Shown: one piece after another, positions 33,539 to 34,723 of the stretch
Numbering within the stretch: position 1 is the first letter of the stretch
How the letters are laid out: every line of letters starts with the position of its first letter
Origin: Prevotella sp.
GTDB taxonomy: Bacteria > Bacteroidota > Bacteroidia > Bacteroidales > Bacteroidaceae
DNA length: 34,723 nt
Reading direction: 5' to 3'
Assembly (NCBI GenBank): GCA_016284635.1
Contig: JAEEPF010000018.1
Coordinates: 1 to 34,723, forward strand
Translations under genes and position numbers: made by a program
The notes under the pieces: generated by a model
The model's input: only the letters and a program-made list of their open reading frames with translations
Told to the model about the DNA's origin: nothing
Databases searched by the model: none

Positions 33539-33612
33539 CTTAAATAATTTTAAAATCAGCATATTTTTCGCTATTTTTTTAGTTAAAACTCCCAAATGAT
33601 GATTTAGATTAG

Positions 33613-33620
33613 TATCTTTG
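33613..33620 (+). promoter_or_regulatory. -7 promoter box of the secreted hypothetical gene
   Basis: TATCTTTG, 25 nt before the ATG at 33646. Confidence 0.62.
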
Positions 33621-33645
33621 TCCACAAAAAGAAAACAGACAGAGA

Positions 33646-34065
33646 ATGAAGAAGATTATCACAATCATCATTTTAGCATTTTTGCTTTCCCCAGCCCTCG
33701 CACAGGAAAACAAAGAACCCTTTCGCGCGTACCTTATTAATAAAGAATATAACGTTTACCTCAGAATCGACTTCTATCAGGATAACATCTCCGTTCCTGG
33801 ACAAGATCTCTATGGAAAGTTACCTGGCTTTCTGTCGAAACAGCACAACTCCTTCTGCTGGCTGATTACTTCTGCTGAGGTTGAGGGTAACAAGGCTACG
33901 CTACAGATGATCAATGACTACGGCAGCGAAGACCTGACAGCCACACTCACGGCAGAGAACGATTCTGTCTATGTGCTAAAACAGATAGAAGGTAGCACGC
34001 TGAAGATACCCAACAATGGCAAATGGCTGAAATTACCCAAAACTTTGGAATTGAGGCGCCAATAG
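33646..34065 (+). CDS. Secreted protein of unknown function
   Basis: The 139-residue product starts MKKIITIIILAFLLSPALAQ, a clear signal peptide with a likely cleavage after ALA (about residue 19), so it is exported to the periplasm or beyond and not lipid-anchored. The mature part (about 120 residues) looks like a beta-rich domain with strands such as YNVYLRIDFYQDNISV and SFCWLITSAEVEGNKATLQMIND; I do not recognise the family. It has its own promoter, divergent from glycogen synthase, and ends 15 nt from the convergent lipoprotein gene without a clear hairpin. Confidence 0.78.
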   Translation: MKKIITIIILAFLLSPALAQENKEPFRAYLINKEYNVYLRIDFYQDNISVPGQDLYGKLPGFLSKQHNSFCWLITSAEVEGNKATLQMINDYGSEDLTATLTAENDSVYVLKQIEGSTLKIPNNGKWLKLPKTLELRRQ

Positions 34066-34080
34066 CCATTACCATGTGAC

Positions 34081-34401
34081 TTAATAACCGTCGGAACTAC
34101 CTCCGCCGTTATAATAGTCGACGTCAGCACCCCCTGCGAAATCCACGAGTTCGTCATCCTTTGACTCCTTTACCAGATCATCCTCAGGATATCCCTGATA
34201 ACCAGTGATGGGCGTACCCGTTGCTTCCTCTGGGAAGCCGACCGTATCCACGACTTCCGCCTGCGGTTCCTTTACCTTCGGAATGATCTCCATCTCGCGA
34301 ACCTCATCCTGCTCGTTCTTTTGCTCTCCGGACTGTCCGCCGCATGACTCAACAGCCAGCACAGTCAGCAGCGACATCGGAAAAATCCAAATTCTTCTCA
34401 T
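34081..34401 (-). CDS. Small acidic lipoprotein of unknown function
   Basis: The 106-residue product starts MRRIWIFPMSLLTVLAVESC, a lipoprotein signal with Cys20 after VES, then GGQSGEQKNEQDEV. The rest is low complexity and acidic, ends in the glycine-rich GGADVDYYNGGGSSDGY, and has no recognisable fold, so it may be a surface or periplasmic linker-like protein. I use the ATG at 34401; a TTG upstream is possible. It follows a 26-residue membrane peptide gene by 13 nt, with the only promoter upstream of both, so the two are one unit. Confidence 0.68.
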   Translation of the reverse strand: MRRIWIFPMSLLTVLAVESCGGQSGEQKNEQDEVREMEIIPKVKEPQAEVVDTVGFPEEATGTPITGYQGYPEDDLVKESKDDELVDFAGGADVDYYNGGGSSDGY

Positions 34402-34414
34402 CTCGTTCAACCAA

Positions 34415-34495
34415 TTATCCCCTTGTCTTTTTCCAATAGATTACACCGCCGATAACCACCAGCGCCACTACTGCTACAATATGCAAAATATCCAT
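34415..34495 (-). CDS. 26-residue single-helix membrane peptide
   Basis: The frame encodes MDILHIVAVVALVVIGGVIY plus WKKTRG: one hydrophobic helix (about residues 4-20) followed by a positively charged tail, which suggests the C-terminus stays in the cytosol. It has an ATG start, TAA stop, a complete -33/-7 promoter about 50 nt upstream, and a lipoprotein gene 13 nt downstream. Composition is what a real small membrane protein would have, and the promoter would otherwise lead with a long untranslated leader. Function unknown. Confidence 0.6.
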   Translation of the reverse strand: MDILHIVAVVALVVIGGVIYWKKTRG

Positions 34496-34543
34496 AGTCA
34501 ATACTTTTATGATTAATTTAATGCCTATTCCGTTTCTCTGCTG

Positions 34544-34574
34544 CAAAAATAACAATTATTCTTCATTTGACAAA
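34544..34574 (-). promoter_or_regulatory. Promoter of the small membrane peptide / lipoprotein unit
   Basis: On the minus strand, TTTG (34571-34574), 19 nt, then TATTTTTG (34544-34551), fitting TAnnTTTG. It lies just after the rRNA terminator. Confidence 0.62.
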
Positions 34575-34596
34575 GAAATAAGCAATAAATATGCAC

Positions 34597-34630
34597 AAAA
34601 AAATAGGAGCCGCATCTGCGACTCCTATTT
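34597..34630 (-). terminator. Terminator of the rRNA operon
   Basis: On the minus strand, a 12-bp stem with one mismatch (AAATAGGAG-T-CGC, loop AGAT) is followed by seven T. It lies about 10 nt after the 5S rRNA 3' end. Confidence 0.8.
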
Positions 34631-34639
34631 CATATAAAG

Positions 34640-34723
<84 letters not shown>

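Noticed and set aside
34022..34070. AATGGCT/AGCCATT hairpin as terminator of the secreted protein gene
   Set aside because: Only 7 bp with a 35-nt loop and no T-run.

Overview
The window is chromosomal DNA from a Bacteroidales bacterium, most likely Prevotella or a close relative. Evidence: promoter-like -7 boxes of the Bacteroidetes form TAnnTTTG (15 found, several with a TTTG -33 box 19-20 nt upstream), almost no Shine-Dalgarno sequences, short A-rich leaders, Bacteroidetes-type lipoproteins, a 29-residue AURKAIP1/COX24-type ribosomal protein, a eukaryote-like (GT3) glycogen synthase and a 5S rRNA fragment at the right edge. Most of the window is housekeeping and central metabolism. No prophage, insertion sequence, CRISPR array, restriction or defence system is visible.

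Left part (1-5600): the 3' end of feoB, ruvC, a two-domain ABC ATPase, a convergent Crp/Fnr-type regulator, lepA, and a small lipoprotein divergent from lepA. Next (5600-11240, minus strand): pheT with yebC, a cytidylate-kinase-like protein, and a large FAD-dependent dehydrogenase.

Middle (11280-17400): a threonine operon, thrA (aspartokinase/homoserine dehydrogenase), an ApgM-type gene that probably supplies the missing homoserine kinase, and thrC. It is closed by a long inverted repeat facing yihY. Then comes a gene-free stretch of about 600 bp (17455-18063) rich in palindromes, including a tandem 22-bp array, ahead of an HU gene and the tiny ribosomal protein gene.

Right part (18590-34723): RNase G with a family 2 glycosyltransferase; a soluble hybrid histidine kinase; a membrane-anchored EEP-family hydrolase; a minus-strand operon of fabD, a cytosolic GH13 amylase and an AlaX-like editing protein; a plus-strand operon of a TenI/ThiE-like protein, prs and a DUF4369-type lipoprotein; a glycogen pair (GT3 synthase and GT35 phosphorylase); a secreted hypothetical protein; a two-gene unit of a 26-residue membrane peptide and a lipoprotein; and the end of an rRNA operon with its terminator.

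The least ordinary signals are non-coding: a perfect 18-bp inverted repeat with one arm over the pheT promoter and the other ending at its start codon; a related bulged repeat at the thrA promoter; the 22-bp palindrome array; a family of period-7/8 repeats that abut start codons; and two places where repeats of this kind have entered reading frames. I found no clear multi-gene novel system.
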